Source of the DNA: FW021-bin31 sp964478125
Lineage (GTDB): Bacteria > Bacteroidota > Bacteroidia > Chitinophagales > Chitinophagaceae
NCBI GenBank assembly: GCA_964478125.1
Contig: CAYZGR010000004.1
Coordinates: forward strand, 34,901 to 98,900
DNA: 64,000 nucleotides
Direction of reading: 5' to 3'
The notes under the pieces are model-generated. The model did not search any database and had not been told where the DNA came from. It worked only from the letters and a program-made list of their open reading frames with translations. A program made the translations under genes and the position numbers. This document shows, one piece after another, positions 8,229 through 17,230 of this stretch (position 1 is its first letter; every line of letters starts with the position of its first letter).

Positions 8229-9440
8229 TTATACTTTAAAAAAGATCTTTTTACGATAGAGCCAGTAACATGCATACCACTCACAGGCAAATATGGATAA
8301 GGCACAAAGGATCAATATGAAATTATGAGGTAATCCCATTGGGGAGAATACGCCGTGAACGATGGTATTCGCGTAATCGCGGAACCAGTCTTTAACTACT
8401 ATCTCAAAAAACAGATAAATAAATATAGAATTCATGCCTACAATGACAAAGAACTTCAAGAAACGTTTATGTCCTAAAACATCAATCCAATAATAAAGAA
8501 ATGCTAAAGCAAGCAAACACCACCCACCCGTAACAAGGGTAAATGAAGAAGTGGCAATACGCTTTATTATGGGAGTTATTCCGGCCAGGTCCAGGAAATA
8601 ACCTGCGGCCATTAGTAATAACCCGAAAATAAGGATGTTACGGATACGGCCCTTATACCCTGCTTTCTTCAACAACCACTTACCTGCTACCGCTCCCCAG
8701 ATGGTGTGCGCAGCGGTAGGTATGCAATTAATGGCTACCCATCCGCCCGAATTTATTTTGTTCATCAGAATCAGATCAATATAGTTTCCGAAATTATGTT
8801 GATCTACAAAGGGCTGATCAAAGCCCGGGACGTTTATAAACCTGTAGAGGCATTCCGTTAAAATGAGTAGACCTACACTAAACAGGATCTGATAACCGGT
8901 CTTCCATCGGAAAATCAAGAAGGCTACCAGCATGGTAAAAGACAGCTGTGTGAGTACATCCCATAGTTCAAAACTTAAAGCGGGTAATTCATGGTAATTT
9001 GTAGGTACTGCATAATCCAATACTCCCCAAAAGAACAACCACCAGCTTCGTTTCAAGGCGTGTTGGGTCTGTTGCGCCCAGCTTCGCCCTTTGGCGGTTT
9101 GCTTGGTGAGGGAAAAAGCCATGGCTGTACCGGCTATAAACATGAAAGCGGGTTGTATGAGATCCCAGAAGTGTAACCCATGCCATGGATGATGGGTAAA
9201 TTGAACCGCAATTGAATGGAGTAGAGAGTCGGGCCCGGACATTTTCAGGACATACCCGTATAGTCTTGTACTCTCAACCATCAGCAGTACCATTACCAAA
9301 CCCCGATAAAAATCCAGGGATGCCAATCTTTGTCCTTTACCAATGGTCTTTTTTAATTCGGTACCCACTGCGATTCCCGAGAGCGGGCGGGTTGTGCCGA
9401 CCGCATTTTCCTCCGGGTCCGTGTTAGTTGATGAAGGCAT
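8229..9440 (-). CDS. membrane acyltransferase, heparan-alpha-glucosaminide N-acetyltransferase-like (DUF5009 type)
   Basis: A 403-residue polytopic membrane protein with about 10-11 hydrophobic helices. After a soluble N-terminus the first helix starts with RLASLDFYRGLVMVLLM, and the motif HHPWHGLHFWDLIQPAFMF follows, the core pattern of the HGSNAT/NagX-type family. Known relatives move an acetyl group from cytosolic acetyl-CoA across the membrane to an amino sugar. Histidines in the HPxWxGxH motif are the likely catalytic residues, by family knowledge. A paralogue lies at 14019. It heads the leftward amidohydrolase-phosphatase operon and diverges from the block starting at 9710, with promoters for both directions in the 269-base gap. 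The acceptor sugar is unknown. Confidence 0.75.
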   Translation of the reverse strand: MPSSTNTDPEENAVGTTRPLSGIAVGTELKKTIGKGQRLASLDFYRGLVMVLLMVESTRLYGYVLKMSGPDSLLHSIAVQFTHHPWHGLHFWDLIQPAFMFIAGTAMAFSLTKQTAKGRSWAQQTQHALKRSWWLFFWGVLDYAVPTNYHELPALSFELWDVLTQLSFTMLVAFLIFRWKTGYQILFSVGLLILTECLYRFINVPGFDQPFVDQHNFGNYIDLILMNKINSGGWVAINCIPTAAHTIWGAVAGKWLLKKAGYKGRIRNILIFGLLLMAAGYFLDLAGITPIIKRIATSSFTLVTGGWCLLALAFLYYWIDVLGHKRFLKFFVIVGMNSIFIYLFFEIVVKDWFRDYANTIVHGVFSPMGLPHNFILILCALSIFACEWYACYWLYRKKIFFKV

Positions 9441-9487
9441 GATAAGTTAGGGGTTGATGAATATCGGTTATTGTCATCTTCCTCATA

Positions 9488-9495
9488 CAAAGGTA
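9488..9495 (-). promoter_or_regulatory. -7 box TACCTTTG for the leftward acyltransferase operon
   Basis: The minus strand reads TACCTTTG, a full match to the Bacteroidota -7 consensus, 48 bases before the ATG at 9440. No clear -33 TTG at the usual spacing. It shares the intergenic region with promoter P2 of the opposite operon. Confidence 0.45.
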
Positions 9496-9626
9496 GGGAA
9501 ACCCTATTACCTTTATTCCTTTTTATTGACAATTTATTCTATTATTTTGATATGGGAGCCTGACGATCCTTTCTTGTTTGTTTTTGTCATATTTTAATGA
9601 CAATAGAAAGAAAAAGCTATGTATTT

Positions 9627-9670
9627 ATCAATATAGTGGATTGTCCGATAGGCGTAGCTGCTTATTTTTG
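9627..9670 (+). promoter_or_regulatory. promoter P2 with ATCAATATAGTGGA upstream element
   Basis: A -33 TTG (9641-9643), 19-base spacer and -7 TATTTTTG (9663-9670) give a near-ideal Bacteroidota promoter ahead of the gene at 9710. The 14-mer ATCAATATAGTGGA (9627-9640) sits directly upstream of the -33. The same 14-mer recurs at 17231-17244 at the same distance from a -7 box, and its first nine bases recur at 3765. Confidence 0.7.
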
Positions 9671-9709
9671 TTTAGTAATCTCCTTAAATATTATTGAGCA
9701 TTACCAGTT

Positions 9710-10558
9710 ATGAGCATACAGAATATCTATAAATGGGCCGGATCAGTGAGGATGATTGTTGTAATATTCTTTATTTTTGCCTCCGCGGGAAAAATACAGG
9801 CACAGCATGTACACCCTCTTTTATATCATGAGGATCATAAAGTAATAGTAATTGCACATCGTGGCAATCATGTGAATGTCCCTGAGAATACACTTGCAGC
9901 TTACCGGGAAGCTATTGATTGTGGAGCGGATTATGTGGAAATTGATCTCCGTACTACTAAGGATGGACATTTAGTAATTATGCATAATGCTGAGGTAGAT
10001 GAAAGGACGGATGGACAAGGGGCCGTTAGAGATTTAGATTATAAAACTATAAAGGGATTAAAGATCCATGCTGTAAAGAAGGGGGATCGTAAGATTTATC
10101 ATATACCGGACTTAAAATCGGTACTACGGCTTTGTAAAGGGAAAATAAATATTTATCTGGATTTTAAAGATGCCGATGTCATACAAACCTATCAACTGAT
10201 AAAGAAGATGGATATGCAAGATCATGTTGCAGTATACCTGAATAAGGAACAGCAATATAAGGAATGGAAGGAGACGGCACCCCATATGCCGTTAATAGCA
10301 AGTCTTCCGGAGAAGATGAGCTTAAGGCAGTTGGATAGCTTACTCCGGATCTATAAAATAGATATTGTAGATAATGTTTACGATCCGGAAAAGATCAGAT
10401 TCTTGCATGAGAAGGGCATTGCAATATGGTTGGATGTAGAGGGAGCCGATGAAGATTCAACTGTTTGGAGAAGGACCTTATCCTTGAATCCCGATGGTTT
10501 ACAAACGGATCATCCGGAAAAATTGATCCGTTTTTTGGAAGAGAAGAGGGTAAGATAA
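9710..10558 (+). CDS. secreted glycerophosphodiester phosphodiesterase family protein
   Basis: A 282-residue protein with an N-terminal signal peptide (hydrophobic to about residue 32, GKIQAQ). The GDPD TIM-barrel signature is complete: VIAHRGNHVNVPENT with the catalytic His and Glu, VEIDLRTTKDG with the Ca/Mg ligands, VIMHNAEVDERTDG with the second catalytic His, and IYLDFKD. Such enzymes cleave glycerophosphodiesters to glycerol-3-phosphate and an alcohol. In PUL settings they may also remove other phosphodiester groups. It is the first gene after promoter P2, followed at 15 bases by the sialidase-fold protein. The extracytoplasmic location and operon suggest trimming of a phosphodiester on a host or microbial glycan rather than phospholipid turnover; that is inference. 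Confidence 0.85.
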   Translation: MSIQNIYKWAGSVRMIVVIFFIFASAGKIQAQHVHPLLYHEDHKVIVIAHRGNHVNVPENTLAAYREAIDCGADYVEIDLRTTKDGHLVIMHNAEVDERTDGQGAVRDLDYKTIKGLKIHAVKKGDRKIYHIPDLKSVLRLCKGKINIYLDFKDADVIQTYQLIKKMDMQDHVAVYLNKEQQYKEWKETAPHMPLIASLPEKMSLRQLDSLLRIYKIDIVDNVYDPEKIRFLHEKGIAIWLDVEGADEDSTVWRRTLSLNPDGLQTDHPEKLIRFLEEKRVR

Positions 10559-10573
10559 AAACCTGACGATATA

Positions 10574-11770
10574 ATGACGAAAAGATTAACCGCTTTTACC
10601 ATATTATTCCTTAGTATAATACAGGGACTGTATGCCCAGACATCCAGTCCGGTTATAGAAAAGGAGTTGATTTTTCCCTTACAAAGCCAGCATGTTCATT
10701 CGAGCAGCCTGGTTTATTTACCGGATGGTGATATTCTTGTCGCCTGGTTCCAGGGTAGTGGAGAACGGAAAGCCGATGATGTAAAAATAATGGGAGCCCG
10801 GCTTAAAAAGGGAGATAAAAAATGGAGTCCCCCTTTTTTGATGGCGGATACATACGGCCTTCCGGATTGTAATCCCGTTCTGTTCCTTAATCACAAAAAG
10901 AAGTTATTTCTGGTTTGGATTGCCGTACAGGCTAACCGTTGGGAATATTCTATTATTAAATACCGTACTTCTGAAGACTATAAAGGTAACGGGCCTCCTA
11001 AATGGAATTGGCAGGGTAACATTCTTCTGAAACCGGATAAGCATTTTGCTGAAGAAGTAGCCTCTAAGTTTAAAAAATTACCCAAAAATACTTCCGGATG
11101 GTCCGCATATGCACCCCGTTATGATGATATGATCATCGCGGCCGGCAGAGATGAAGGGAAGCGCAGCCTGGGATGGCAGACACGGATCCATCCTTTGTTG
11201 TTATCCGGAAATAAAATTCTGCTTCCCCTTTATTCTGATGGATTTAATTTTTCTTTAGTAGCTATTTCTGATGATGATGGTTTGACCTGGCGCCCGAGTC
11301 TTCCTATAGTAGGACGTGGAAATGTACAACCTTCTTTAATCCAAAAAAAAGAGGGTACTATTGTAGCCTATATGAGAGATAACGGCGATGCACCTGCAAG
11401 GGTACAATGGAGTACTTCCGCGGATCAGGGAGAAAGCTGGACTGCAGCTCGAAAAACGAACCTTCCCAACACTGCGAGTGTAAAAGTGCTACAATTGCAA
11501 AACGGAGATTGGGCGCTCTTGGGTAATGATGAAGAGGATGGGCGATACCGGTTGAGTTTATATCTGTCGAAGGACGAAGGCAAAACCTGGAAAAGGAAGC
11601 TTCTTCTTGAAAATGATGAAACTAAGGAGGGGCGGTTCTCTTATCCCTCAATGATCCAATCACCGGATGGATTATTACATATTTCTTATTCTTACGTACC
11701 CGAAGAAGATAAAGAAGCTATAAAATATGTTGTTCTAGATCCGCGCAATATGGTTTATATCTCTAAATAA
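10574..11770 (+). CDS. sialidase-fold (BNR/Asp-box) secreted protein, paralogue 1
   Basis: A 398-residue protein with a signal peptide (IIQGLYAQ, about 21 residues). It fits the BNR_2 sialidase-like propeller. The N-terminal block HSSSLVYLPDGDILVAWFQG is followed by the acidic pair in ERKADDVKIMGAR. Asp-boxes are SDDDGLTW, SADQGESW and SKDEGKTW. Annotation pipelines call this family exo-alpha-sialidase, but I see no RIP motif, the usual source of the first arginine of the sialidase triad; the equivalent place has His-Ser-Ser. The true substrate may therefore be a different acid sugar. It lies 15 bases after the GDPD gene and 17 bases before the next gene. Its paralogue is at 17332. Confidence 0.75.
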   Translation: MTKRLTAFTILFLSIIQGLYAQTSSPVIEKELIFPLQSQHVHSSSLVYLPDGDILVAWFQGSGERKADDVKIMGARLKKGDKKWSPPFLMADTYGLPDCNPVLFLNHKKKLFLVWIAVQANRWEYSIIKYRTSEDYKGNGPPKWNWQGNILLKPDKHFAEEVASKFKKLPKNTSGWSAYAPRYDDMIIAAGRDEGKRSLGWQTRIHPLLLSGNKILLPLYSDGFNFSLVAISDDDGLTWRPSLPIVGRGNVQPSLIQKKEGTIVAYMRDNGDAPARVQWSTSADQGESWTAARKTNLPNTASVKVLQLQNGDWALLGNDEEDGRYRLSLYLSKDEGKTWKRKLLLENDETKEGRFSYPSMIQSPDGLLHISYSYVPEEDKEAIKYVVLDPRNMVYISK

Positions 11771-11787
11771 AAAGATCCACTTTTAAG

Positions 11788-13947
11788 ATGAAATTTATTC
11801 TTACCATATTATTTGTCCTTTCTTTTTTACCGGGCGTTTCCGGCCAGGTCTCTGATACATCTTTTATTCAACCTGTATCTGTAAAATATAGTTTATCCGG
11901 AGAACTGAAAGGAAGTACGCTTAAAAAGGTGGTTATAGATTATAATGACAGGATCTATGTGCTAACCAATGAAGGATTAGGGAGAGTACAGGGAGATCAG
12001 ATTGTAAAAGATTTACTTTACCGTCCGCTTGCAGATAAGATTCCGCTGGACATTACCATACAGGAGGGGACCGGCGCCCTTTACTATTTATATAACGATC
12101 ATTTCTTATCCAACACAGATGCCGGTAAACCTTTTGGTAAACTTCCGTATGGCCAATTTGATAAGATAGCCGTCAGCGCAGACTCGGGTATATTATTATC
12201 GGGTAACGGAACGATCGGTCTTTTTAAAAATGGAGCATTACATTTAATAAAGTCGCCCGCCGGATCCGCACTTGCAATACAGTCCTATAAAAATATATTT
12301 TATATACTTTACGCTGATGGCGTTTATAATCTGGAGCAGAATAAATTGAACCTTATTAGTAAAGGTCATGGATTAAAAGATTTTACATTCCGTGATAAGG
12401 AGATTATTTTAGGGACAAAAAAAGGATATTATGCTATAGATAAATCGACGGGAGATACGGTTATTCCCCTTCAGATGAAGATTCCCATCCAGAACATTAA
12501 TGAATTGATGATTTCGAATGGTAAATTGTGGGCGGGTACCGGCAAGGGCGCTTTCATGAAAAAGAGAGAGGGTAAATTCCGTTATTATGCCTCCAAACGC
12601 TGGTTAAATGAAGATAACGTTATCAGTATGGCCTCGGATCCCGATGGAAATATGTATTTTTTGACGCCGACCGGATTGAATGAAATACAATTTACCCGCA
12701 TGACTTATTTGCAAAAAGCAAAATATTTTCAACATGAGATCCGTAAACGTCATATTCGTTACGGACTTTTGGCTTCAGATATATTGAATACACCCGGAGA
12801 TCTTGCTACTGCCGAGATGGCGGATACGGATAATGACGGCTTGTGGACTTCTTTTTATCTGGGCAGCCAGGCCTTCCGTTATGCGGTAACCAAAGACCCC
12901 CGGGCCGGAAGATATTGTTGGGAATCTTTTGCTGCTTACGAAAGGCTCCTTTCTATTTCTTCTGTTAAAAATTTCCCTGCCCGGACGTTTGAACGTACCG
13001 GTTATAATGCCAGTAACCCTTCGGGAGAAAAATGGCGGCCCTCTCCAGATTCGGGATGGATCTGGAAAGGCACTACCAGCAGTGATGAATTTGTAGGGTA
13101 TATTTTTGTTGCAGCCATGATGGATGAGTTTGTCGCGCAAACAAAAACAGAAAAAGCGCGTGTGGCCCATTTTATTGACAGAATTCTTACTCACATTATC
13201 AAACATAATTATAACTTTGTGGATGTAGATGGTAAACCAACGCTTTGGGGAAGATGGAACCCGGATTACATTAATTCGTATGCCAAGACGATCAGCGACA
13301 GAAAATTGGGGAGTACGGATATTATAGCAGGATTGGAGCTGGGGTATGCACTGACGGGTAAGAAATTATATAAAGAAGAGGCACTACGCCTTATGCATGA
13401 GGAAGGATACCTGGACAATATTATGATCAGTCCATTCAATATAAAGCCGACCCCGGGTTATATTTATAAAGGGCATAATATGGGAGAAGGAAGTTGGAAT
13501 CATTCGGATGATGAAATGGAATTCTTGAGCTTTTGGGTACTGTATCATTATGCGCTCAATAATAATTTAAAGCAAAAATTTGCGCAGGCAATAAAAGCCT
13601 ACTGGAAGATAGAAAAGCCGGAGAAAAACCCTGTCTGGAACCTGATTACTCTCGGAACTGAAGGTTCTTTTGATAAAGAAGCTACTCTTTGGTACTTGCG
13701 GGAATTCCCGATGGACCTGATCAGGTGGGATATTAAAAACTCGATCCGAAAAGATCTTTCTTTTATTCCCAAAAATTTCCGTCGACAAACTACGAAAGAG
13801 GTCATATCACCTGCCGAGAGACCGGTACATCGCTTTAATACCAACGAATTTAAGTTGGATGGCGGCGATGGAGGAAGGTCGGAATTGACCGGTGCGGAAT
13901 ATTTATTGCCTTATTGGATGGCACGATATCTAAAGGTGATTGATTAA
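11788..13947 (+). CDS. large secreted protein: N-terminal beta-propeller-like part, C-terminal helical part; function unknown
   Basis: A 719-residue protein with a signal peptide (LPGVSGQ, about 20 residues). Residues about 30-310 show repeated short strands such as DRIYVLTNEGLGRV, GKLWAGTGKGAFM and GNMYFLTPTGLNEI, like the propeller repeats of sensor domains. Residues about 330-715 are helix-rich, with WTSFYLGSQAFRYAVT, GTTSSDEFVGYIFVAAM, IIAGLELGYALTG, NMGEGSWNHSDDEMEF and a tail with GAEYLLPYWMARYL. This resembles an (alpha/alpha) barrel of glycosidases or polysaccharide lyases, but I do not recognise the family. The acidic run SDDEME and the conserved-looking tryptophans are candidates for a glycan site. 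It sits inside the sialidase-type operon, so a role in glycan breakdown is likely but unproven. Confidence 0.6.
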   Translation: MKFILTILFVLSFLPGVSGQVSDTSFIQPVSVKYSLSGELKGSTLKKVVIDYNDRIYVLTNEGLGRVQGDQIVKDLLYRPLADKIPLDITIQEGTGALYYLYNDHFLSNTDAGKPFGKLPYGQFDKIAVSADSGILLSGNGTIGLFKNGALHLIKSPAGSALAIQSYKNIFYILYADGVYNLEQNKLNLISKGHGLKDFTFRDKEIILGTKKGYYAIDKSTGDTVIPLQMKIPIQNINELMISNGKLWAGTGKGAFMKKREGKFRYYASKRWLNEDNVISMASDPDGNMYFLTPTGLNEIQFTRMTYLQKAKYFQHEIRKRHIRYGLLASDILNTPGDLATAEMADTDNDGLWTSFYLGSQAFRYAVTKDPRAGRYCWESFAAYERLLSISSVKNFPARTFERTGYNASNPSGEKWRPSPDSGWIWKGTTSSDEFVGYIFVAAMMDEFVAQTKTEKARVAHFIDRILTHIIKHNYNFVDVDGKPTLWGRWNPDYINSYAKTISDRKLGSTDIIAGLELGYALTGKKLYKEEALRLMHEEGYLDNIMISPFNIKPTPGYIYKGHNMGEGSWNHSDDEMEFLSFWVLYHYALNNNLKQKFAQAIKAYWKIEKPEKNPVWNLITLGTEGSFDKEATLWYLREFPMDLIRWDIKNSIRKDLSFIPKNFRRQTTKEVISPAERPVHRFNTNEFKLDGGDGGRSELTGAEYLLPYWMARYLKVID

Positions 13948-14018
13948 ATAGAAAACCAGAGCTCAAAATAAAGTAACTTAAAAATAATAGTTAATGAATA
14001 AAATTTTAAAATACGTGT

Positions 14019-15188
14019 ATGGATAGACTAAAAGATACAACTGCTACTATTGAACAACATCCTGTTGCAACGCTGAAGGAGAAAGGAGTAGCCGTCTCAA
14101 AAAGACTTTACTCTCTGGATGCTTTACGGGGACTCGATATGTTAATGATTATTGGCTTGGATTCTTTTTTTCACAAGCTTTCAGATGCCACCCAATCTCC
14201 ATTTTGGCATACTATCGCCAATCAATTTACACATCCTTCCTGGAATGGGTTCCATCTTTACGATCTCATCTTCCCTTTATTCTTATTTATAGCCGGGGTA
14301 GCCACTCCCTTTTCAATTGCCAGCCGGTTAAGAAAGGGGAAAACCCGGGAACAGGTATTGGTTCATGTGATTAAAAGAGGATTAATTTTAGTGTTATTAG
14401 GGATCATCTATAACAATGGACTTCAGATACAACCTGTCTCCGAGATACGGTTTGCCAGTGTATTGGGACGTATTGGCCTGGCATATATGTTTGCAAATAT
14501 TATTTATTTATATACCAAAAGGAAGGGACAGATCATTTGGTTTTGTGCCTTATTGATCGGTTACTGGCTTCTGCTCAAGTTTACTTCAGCCCCGGGTTTC
14601 CCGAGGGGAGACTTGACCATGCAGGGAAATTTTGCTTCCTATGTAGACCGGCTTTTCCTGCCGGGCAGGCTTTATGAAAAGATACACGATCCGGAAGGAC
14701 TCATGTCAACGATCCCTGCTATTGGAACAGGACTTTTGGGAATTTTGACCGGTACCTTTTTAAGAGATAAGAAATACTCCCAAAGATTTAAGGTAATAAG
14801 TATGGCAATGGCAGGTGTGGCAGCATTGATCCTGGCTCAGCTTTGGAATCTTGATTTTCCGATTAACAAAAATTTATGGACCAGTTCCTTCGTTTTGCAA
14901 ACCGGGGGAATAAGCCTGCTGCTGCTTTCTTTATTTTATTTTATCATTGATGTATGCGGGTACAAGAAGTGGGCCTTTTTCTTTAAGGTAATTGGAATGA
15001 ATTCCATCTTAATATATGTATCCGGTGTTTTTATCGATTGGCATTATGCTAATAATGCATTCTTTGAATGGTTGGGACAGTTGATTGGTAATCCGTTTAA
15101 TGCTGTAATACTGGCAGTCACTTATATCCTGGTTAAGTGGGTCTTCCTGTATATCTTATATAAGAAAAAAATATTTTTAAAAGTTTAA
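14019..15188 (+). CDS. membrane acyltransferase, heparan-alpha-glucosaminide N-acetyltransferase-like, second copy
   Basis: A 389-residue polytopic membrane protein and a clear paralogue of the one at 8229. It shows the same opening RLYSLDALRGLDMLMII, the same HPSWNGFHLYDLIFPLFLF motif and a similar final helix ending YILYKKKIFLKV, close to the ending YWLYRKKIFFKV of the other copy. The expected reaction, from family knowledge, is transmembrane acetyl transfer from acetyl-CoA to an exported sugar. It lies in the block between the propeller/helical protein (71 bases away) and the VCBS-repeat protein (14 bases away). Having one copy in each divergent operon suggests two related acceptors or two positions on one glycan. 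Confidence 0.75.
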   Translation: MDRLKDTTATIEQHPVATLKEKGVAVSKRLYSLDALRGLDMLMIIGLDSFFHKLSDATQSPFWHTIANQFTHPSWNGFHLYDLIFPLFLFIAGVATPFSIASRLRKGKTREQVLVHVIKRGLILVLLGIIYNNGLQIQPVSEIRFASVLGRIGLAYMFANIIYLYTKRKGQIIWFCALLIGYWLLLKFTSAPGFPRGDLTMQGNFASYVDRLFLPGRLYEKIHDPEGLMSTIPAIGTGLLGILTGTFLRDKKYSQRFKVISMAMAGVAALILAQLWNLDFPINKNLWTSSFVLQTGGISLLLLSLFYFIIDVCGYKKWAFFFKVIGMNSILIYVSGVFIDWHYANNAFFEWLGQLIGNPFNAVILAVTYILVKWVFLYILYKKKIFLKV

Positions 15189-15202
15189 GGGAATACTTTC
15201 TA

Positions 15203-17206
15203 ATGAGGATTGAAAAGAAATATTCCTTTCCGATTATTATATTATTGATATTTATAGGGTCTAGAGAAACATTAGCTCAAAATGACCCCCATGCTAATAT
15301 AATAAAATATAATAACCCGGATGCCGTTGTTGACCTGGGGGTTGGACTATGGCCCCATCCCTTACCTATGGATTACGACCATGATGGTAAAACGGACTTG
15401 TTAGTATCTACTGCAGGAACTCCATACAATGGCATATACTTATTTAAGAATATTTCAAATGAAAACGGATTGCTATTCGCGAAGCCGGTTCGCTTGGCAA
15501 AGGGAATAAAAAATATTGAGATTTCGTACGGAAAGGGTAAAGAACAATTGCTCGTTCCGGGGGCGGTTATTGAGAACTTTTCTAAGACCTTTGGAAGTGA
15601 AAAGAGACGTTTGTTTCCTGAAGATTCCATTTTAAAAGATATAAAAAGGGTAAGAGCCAATCAGTGGAAGCTGGTTGACTATGATGGTGATGGGGATCGG
15701 GATATAATAGTCGGAGTAAGTGATTGGGGCGATTATGGGTGGGACAATGCTTTTGATTCAACCGGAAAGTGGCTAAATGGTCCTTTACATGGCTATGTTT
15801 ATTTTGTTGAAAATGAGGAGGGACACTTTGTGAATCGAGGGAAAATAAAAACAAGGCATAACCGGCCTATAGATGTCTTTGGAGCACCTTCCCCGAATTT
15901 TTCAGATTTTGACAAAGATGGAGATTTAGATCTTATTTGCGGTTCCTTTCTGGATAAGTTTACCTGGTTTGAAAATATAGGTTCTCGTAAACATCCGGTT
16001 TACAAAGAGGGTCGCTATTTATCAGATATTGATAGAGACACGCTTAAGATGCCACTGGAGATGATGAATGTGACCGCCTTTGACTGGGATAAGGATGGAA
16101 ATATGGACCTTATTGTGGGCCAGGAAGATGGAAGAGTGGCTTTAATGAAGAATACGGGTAAAATAAGAAACCATATGCCCGTTTTTAAGTCCCCCGTTTT
16201 TTTTAAACAACAAGCCGACGATCTTAAATTTGGTGTCCTGGCTACTCCCTATAGTGTAGACTGGGATGGAGACGGGTTAGAAGATATCATCTGTGGAAAT
16301 TCTGCCGGTAATATTGCTTTTATTAAAAATCTCGGAGGATATCTTCCGAAATGGGCTCCTCCTGAACTGCTAGAGGTTCATGGAAAGCCTATCCGGATAA
16401 TGGCGGGGAAGAATGGCTCTATTCAGGGTCCGGCGGAAGCCAAATGGGGATATACCACACTTTCTGTTGCCGATTGGGATGGAGACAGGCTAAAGGACCT
16501 TATTGTTAATTCAATTTGGGGAAAAGTAATCTGGTTTAAAAACATAGGGACAAAAACCGCCCCCAGGTTGGGTCCTCCTCAAAGCGTAAAAGTAAACTGG
16601 GCAGAAACCACTCCTAAACCGGCATGGAATTGGTGGAATCCGGAGAAAAATACCCTAGTAACCCAGTGGCGTACCACGCCGTATGCAATAGATTGGAATA
16701 AAGACGGTTTGATGGATCTAATAATGTTGGATCAAAAAGGATATTTGTGTTTCTATAAAAGAATAGAAAAACATGGAACATTGATTCTGGAACCCGGGAA
16801 AAGAATTTTTTACGGAAGGCCCTGCTCGGGTTATGACACCAATAACAAGGTGACGGATAGCGTTCCCGGTCCCCTACGGTTAAATACCCGAAAATATGGA
16901 AGTAGCGGAAGGAGGAAGTTTTGTTTAGTAGATTGGAATCAGGATGGGGAAGTAGATATTTTAGTTAACAGCAAAAACAGCTCTTTCTTTAAAAATAGGG
17001 GTCGTTATGGCGATTCTATAATTGTTACGGATAAAGGTCCATTGACCATAGATAAACTTGCCGGGCATACTACGAGTCCTACCGTAGTAGACTGGAATAG
17101 CGATGGTATTCCAGACCTGTTGATTGGTGCAGAGGATGGTCATTTCTATTATATAAAGAATCCTAACCATAAAAAGTATTCGGGTACCAAACTAACCGAT
17201 GAATAG
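15203..17206 (+). CDS. secreted FG-GAP/VCBS repeat protein
   Basis: A 667-residue protein with a signal peptide (GSRETLAQ, about 25 residues). It contains about nine calcium-binding-type repeats of form D-x-D-x-D-G-x-x-D-(L/I): DYDHDGKTDLLV, DYDGDGDRDIIV, DFDKDGDLDLIC, DWDKDGNMDLIV, DWDGDGLEDIIC, DWDGDRLKDLIV, DWNKDGLMDLIM, DWNQDGEVDILV and DWNSDGIPDLLI. Repeats like these build integrin-like beta-propellers that bind calcium and often sugars. Each repeat is followed by a strand ending in FKN or IKN. There is no catalytic domain I can identify; a rhamnogalacturonan-lyase-like or sugar-binding propeller is possible. It starts 14 bases after the acyltransferase gene, and 125 bases containing promoter P3 separate it from the second sialidase-fold gene. 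Confidence 0.75.
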   Translation: MRIEKKYSFPIIILLIFIGSRETLAQNDPHANIIKYNNPDAVVDLGVGLWPHPLPMDYDHDGKTDLLVSTAGTPYNGIYLFKNISNENGLLFAKPVRLAKGIKNIEISYGKGKEQLLVPGAVIENFSKTFGSEKRRLFPEDSILKDIKRVRANQWKLVDYDGDGDRDIIVGVSDWGDYGWDNAFDSTGKWLNGPLHGYVYFVENEEGHFVNRGKIKTRHNRPIDVFGAPSPNFSDFDKDGDLDLICGSFLDKFTWFENIGSRKHPVYKEGRYLSDIDRDTLKMPLEMMNVTAFDWDKDGNMDLIVGQEDGRVALMKNTGKIRNHMPVFKSPVFFKQQADDLKFGVLATPYSVDWDGDGLEDIICGNSAGNIAFIKNLGGYLPKWAPPELLEVHGKPIRIMAGKNGSIQGPAEAKWGYTTLSVADWDGDRLKDLIVNSIWGKVIWFKNIGTKTAPRLGPPQSVKVNWAETTPKPAWNWWNPEKNTLVTQWRTTPYAIDWNKDGLMDLIMLDQKGYLCFYKRIEKHGTLILEPGKRIFYGRPCSGYDTNNKVTDSVPGPLRLNTRKYGSSGRRKFCLVDWNQDGEVDILVNSKNSSFFKNRGRYGDSIIVTDKGPLTIDKLAGHTTSPTVVDWNSDGIPDLLIGAEDGHFYYIKNPNHKKYSGTKLTDE

Positions 17207-17230
17207 GGGATCTAAAAAGGAGAGTTTTTG

